A DNA stretch of 20,574 nucleotides, from positions 150,144 to 170,717 of the forward strand of contig BFEA01001119.1 of NCBI GenBank assembly GCA_003427395.1. Direction: 5' to 3'. A program made the translations under genes and the position numbers. The notes below the pieces were generated by a model. That model saw only the letters and a list, made by a program, of their open reading frames with translations, did not search any database and had not been told where the DNA came from. The first letter of the stretch is position 1, and each line of letters begins with the position of its first letter. Below are positions 17,896-20,574 of the stretch, piece by piece. This DNA comes from Chara braunii. Its lineage: Eukaryota > Streptophyta > Charophyceae > Charales > Characeae.

Positions 17896-18431
17896 CCTAA
17901 AAAAGGCCGACTCACAGATTGTGCTTGCGCTGATGCGGGGTTCCTTCCGCTGCCCGGGAGCCGATATACCAGCTCCAACCTTCCTGCCTCAGGGCATTCC
18001 AGAACCTGCTCCCTCAGAGCCTGGATGGCATNCGGATCTGCCATCTCATGCGCGGCCACCAAGTCCATGGCCTTCCCAACATCTGACAGGCTGAGAGGAA
18101 ATGCTTCTACCCTCTCTCCTGCTTCGGGCTCTGCCTGGAGCCTCCGGCGCTCACCTCCCGACTCTTCAATCGTGAATGATCCTGGATTGGGCCGGTTCCT
18201 TGTACTCCTTGGCCCTGTATTCATGCAGGTAATTATCTCGTAATTCCCGCATGCAGGATCACCTAAGAGGAGGATTAACGTCCCGTCATGCTTATTGAAT
18301 ATCACGGTCTCCGTCCTGCTTAGGAANGACCTCCTCANGAGGATTCCGTGATCCACGTCTGACATGATGAAGAAGCAAGCCCGGGCCTTCACCTTTCCAA
18401 CCTCGAGAGTACATTCGAGGCTGTCCCACAA
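17853..18431 (-). pseudogene. Protease C-terminal half and protease-RT linker (frameshifted)
   Basis: This frame continues the protease begun in the gag frame. It carries the flap and C-terminal part of a retropepsin: a hydrophobic strand near residue 18-24, then DVDHGIL followed by FLSRTETVIF, where an ILLG-like motif is interrupted by two N-containing codons. An acidic linker leads towards reverse transcriptase. The switch from the gag frame occurs at about 18400-18440 and needs one single-base indel. The frame is lost again near 17899-17904, a six-base T run on the coding strand, after which RT-linker sequence continues in another frame. The element therefore cannot make an intact Gag-Pol from this copy. 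The assignment rests on position and motif order. Confidence 0.75.
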
Positions 18432-20574
18432 AATACTGCCTTGCAGCTGGCTCCATGCAGAATAGCGCAGTCAGAACGGTCTATATCCAGCCCGAATCTG
18501 ATCGCGTCCGTCTCCCGGATGATGTTCATTTCCGCCCCGGTGTCCACCATTGCGGCGCACTTAGAACCCTTCACCACCAAATCCACCGTGCCGCAGGCCA
18601 CGCACTTCCAATCCATCTTTGTGCCTGACTCCGCCCACTCTGCCTCCTTGGGCAGAATCGTGCCCAGATGGACGTTGGGCACCAAGCGCCGCGACAATCT
18701 CCCCTTCAGTTCATCGCGGAGTCGCGGGGCCGACGCTAGGATTTCCTTCAGAGTCATGAGGTCATTGTGCCCTTCTAGCAGCCGGTCGATCACTTTCTCC
18801 ACGTCAAACCCCTCCTCCAATCGAACCGCATACTTCTTCCTTTTGGGCGGTCCNTCACGTATGACCGGCTCNGCTTCTCCCCTGGTCCCCTTTTTTCTCG
18901 CCCGCTGCTCCGCCCTCTGATCCTCTTCTCGGCGCAGCCTCTCGTCTTCTTCCTCTTCATCATCATCATCCTCCACTTCCACAGCCTCCTTCCTTTTTCC
19001 TGGCTCCTGCTCCCTCCTTGGAGGTTCTTGGCTGGCGCTGGCTCTGGTTTGATTTCTCGTTCGTGCTGTCTGCGTCAGCCGGGCCTGCGGAGTGAGGGGT
19101 CTCCCCATCATCTCTGATTGTGGGCATGATCCTACCATATTTACTTCGGGTCGCCCGGGCGCTGACTCCGGACCAGAGTCGTAGAGGAACACCTTGGGGA
19201 TGCTAGACTTCCATTTCCTCACTTCCTCACAGAGNCCCACCAACTTCTGTTGGTACCTCCCCATCTTATNCAGCAGGTCCTCCATTTTCCCCAACAAGAC
19301 GGATGGAGGTCCCATCCATTCTTCCTCATTCTCATCATCTGACTCAATGATTACGGACTCTTCTCTCTTACTCCCTCCTCGTAGCCCTTGAGTCACTTCC
19401 TCATCGCTCCCCACTTCCTCCACCCCAATCGGTGGTTCCCCTTTTTTCTGCCATAACCTGAATTCCTCTATCTCCACCGATGGTCCTTCCTTCTCCTGCC
19501 ATAGCCTGAACATGGCAGGGGGTGGCGGCCCAGCTGCCGCACTTCGTTGGGCTTCCGCCCTCACTCCTCCAAGCCTTTTGTCAATGGCCTCCCCAAACTG
19601 ATCGTAGATGTTCCCATCCATAGTGGAGGAAATCTGCCCGCTCCTCTCGTCTTCCCGTCTTATATTACAGGACCTTATGGTGTGGCCTTGCTCGTCACAA
19701 TGTTGGCAGATGGCCGTCCTCCAGTCAAAACGGGGTCTTCCATACCCCTGACTTCCCTGATCCCCCTGGCCTTGATACCCCTGACCTTGGTACCCTTGGC
19801 CTTGGTATCCCTGGCCTTGATTCCCTTGGCCTTGGTACCCCTGGCCTTGGTACCCCTGACCTTGATTCCCTTGGCCTTGGTACCCCTGGCCTTGACCATT
19901 CCATTGCCTTCCTCTTCCGCCGCCATTCCTGCCTCGCCCCCTTCCTCCACCCCTCCCTCCGTTGCCTTGATTGCCCTGCCCTTGGTTCCCACCTCCAGCC
20001 ACGCTTCCCTGTGAACTAGGGGCGGGTAACGGTAGCGGGGCCACAGGCTGGGCCTGGGCTGCGGGGTAGATGGGAGGCGGCATGCTCGTTTGCGGTCCGG
20101 CTACTGGTGGCGGGGTACCGCATGGTACAATTGCATTAATCACCGGCCANGGCCACTGTCCGTAGGAGGGCGCCCCTCCCTGCAAGGGGCCTATACTAGA
20201 TGATGGAGCCGNCATATTTAAAGGGGTCGCTGTCAAGGCCTGAGGCGCCTCCGCTTTTCCTGATNCCTGTCCGCCCTGCGCCAAGTTACGCACGTTGCAC
20301 TGGGCGTTCGTTAGGCGCTGCGGCACCGGCTCTTCCTCTTCCCAGAGTTCCTCCTGAACAGCCTCCTCTATCACCGGCTCCTTTCCTTTCACTTGGACAG
20401 CCGTTACTACCCTCCTTTGCACCACCGGCTCTGTCGCATACCCTAGCTGTGCTAATACGTCTGTAACAATCCTTGTTACTCTCGGGGTCCCAGAAGCGGT
20501 TGCATCTCTTTCCTTTCTTTTCTGCCTTTGCAGGCGTACCTGACGTTGCTCCACCTGGTCTAAACACCCAACTT
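18389..20574 (-). CDS. Ty3/Gypsy Gag C-terminal part plus start of protease (5'-partial)
   Basis: This is the end of a retrotransposon Gag read into the aspartic protease. The frame is open to the right edge, so the true start and the main capsid domain lie outside the window; the GTG at 20554 is only an in-frame codon. Counting from that codon: a basic N-terminal stretch, a Pro-rich linker (about 140-185), a Gly/Arg/Gln-rich region (about 190-270), and a CCHC zinc knuckle C283-x2-C286-x4-H291-x4-C296, which in this family binds genomic RNA. Acidic and charged linkers follow (about 400-560), then a helical segment. The protease active site is the DTGA motif at 671-674. The frame ends at 18389 inside the protease, whose remainder continues in another frame. 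Seven codons contain an N. The Ty3-like assignment is secure; function is unlikely because pol is broken. Confidence 0.9.
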   Translation of the reverse strand, partial: VGCLDQVEQRQVRLQRQKRKERDATASGTPRVTRIVTDVLAQLGYATEPVVQRRVVTAVQVKGKEPVIEEAVQEELWEEEEPVPQRLTNAQCNVRNLAQGGQXSGKAEAPQALTATPLNMXAPSSSIGPLQGGAPSYGQWXWPVINAIVPCGTPPPVAGPQTSMPPPIYPAAQAQPVAPLPLPAPSSQGSVAGGGNQGQGNQGNGGRGGGRGRGRNGGGRGRQWNGQGQGYQGQGNQGQGYQGQGYQGQGNQGQGYQGQGYQGQGYQGQGDQGSQGYGRPRFDWRTAICQHCDEQGHTIRSCNIRREDERSGQISSTMDGNIYDQFGEAIDKRLGGVRAEAQRSAAAGPPPPAMFRLWQEKEGPSVEIEEFRLWQKKGEPPIGVEEVGSDEEVTQGLRGGSKREESVIIESDDENEEEWMGPPSVLLGKMEDLLXKMGRYQQKLVXLCEEVRKWKSSIPKVFLYDSGPESAPGRPEVNMVGSCPQSEMMGRPLTPQARLTQTARTRNQTRASASQEPPRREQEPGKRKEAVEVEDDDDEEEEDERLRREEDQRAEQRARKKGTRGEXEPVIRXGPPKRKKYAVRLEEGFDVEKVIDRLLEGHNDLMTLKEILASAPRLRDELKGRLSRRLVPNVHLGTILPKEAEWAESGTKMDWKCVACGTVDLVVKGSKCAAMVDTGAEMNIIRETDAIRFGLDIDRSDCAILHGASCKAVFCGTASNVLSRLER
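19756..19895 (-). repeat. In-frame Gly-Gln minisatellite inside gag
   Basis: About nine tandem copies of a 15-base unit encode the pentapeptide-like repeat (G-Y/N-Q-G-Q) in the Gag region just before the zinc knuckle. On the plus strand the units read as variants of CCTTGGTACCCCTGG. The unit length is a multiple of three, so copy-number change keeps the frame. Low-complexity Gly/Arg/Gln tracts beside a zinc knuckle are typical of RNA-binding regions. Assembled copy number may be unreliable. Confidence 0.85.

Noticed and set aside
19547-20014. Plus-strand open frame with regular hydrophobic repeats
   Set aside because: It is the antisense of the Gly-Gln minisatellite in gag; the repeats are a by-product of the 15-base unit.
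20554-20554. GTG at 20554 as the Gag start
   Set aside because: The frame stays open upstream to the window edge, so this is an internal codon of a 5'-truncated frame.

Overview
The window looks like nuclear DNA of a eukaryote, probably a plant or streptophyte alga. The evidence is a decayed Ty3/Gypsy-type retrotransposon, homopolymer and (CT)n/(GA)n tracts, tRNA-derived repeats, at least one plant-style intron signal, and no operons or ribosome binding sites. The capsid-like protein reminds me of retroelement proteins from charophyte algae such as Chara. That is memory, not a search, so the organism call is tentative. Scattered single N bases fall mostly inside the retroelement and its tandem repeats, as expected from assembly of multicopy sequence.

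Right half (about 11.2-20.6 kb, minus strand): a retrotransposon reading right to left. It enters at the right edge with the end of Gag (Gly/Gln-rich region, CCHC zinc knuckle). It continues through aspartic protease, reverse transcriptase (YIDD), RNase H and integrase (HHCC, D,D-35-E, GPY module). Pol is broken by at least four frameshifts and five in-frame stops. Downstream of integrase lies a separate capsid-like ORF (13492-14327), also broken. Beyond it is about 2.2 kb of non-coding DNA holding two different hairpin-bearing tandem arrays. Then come a candidate polypurine tract and a candidate LTR (10455-11156), followed by a PBS-like TGG sequence and a leader dense in hairpins (10199-10404).

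Left half (1-10.2 kb): I find no convincing protein gene. It holds two dispersed repeat families found here by comparing the window with itself. Family A has direct copies at about 845-1365 and 9460-9935. Family B has inverted copies at about 5190-5866 and 8485-9033. It also holds tRNA-like sequences, including a degraded organelle/bacterial-type tRNA-Leu(UAG), a run of consecutive perfect hairpins (3854-4411), and microsatellites.

The unifying and least expected signal is structural. Inverted repeats with short loops recur throughout the non-coding DNA. Where copies can be compared, the paired arms change together while pairing is kept. This is clearest in the eight-unit array at 12518-13200 and in repeat family A. 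It suggests selected RNA or cruciform structure, or an amplification process that favours palindromes.
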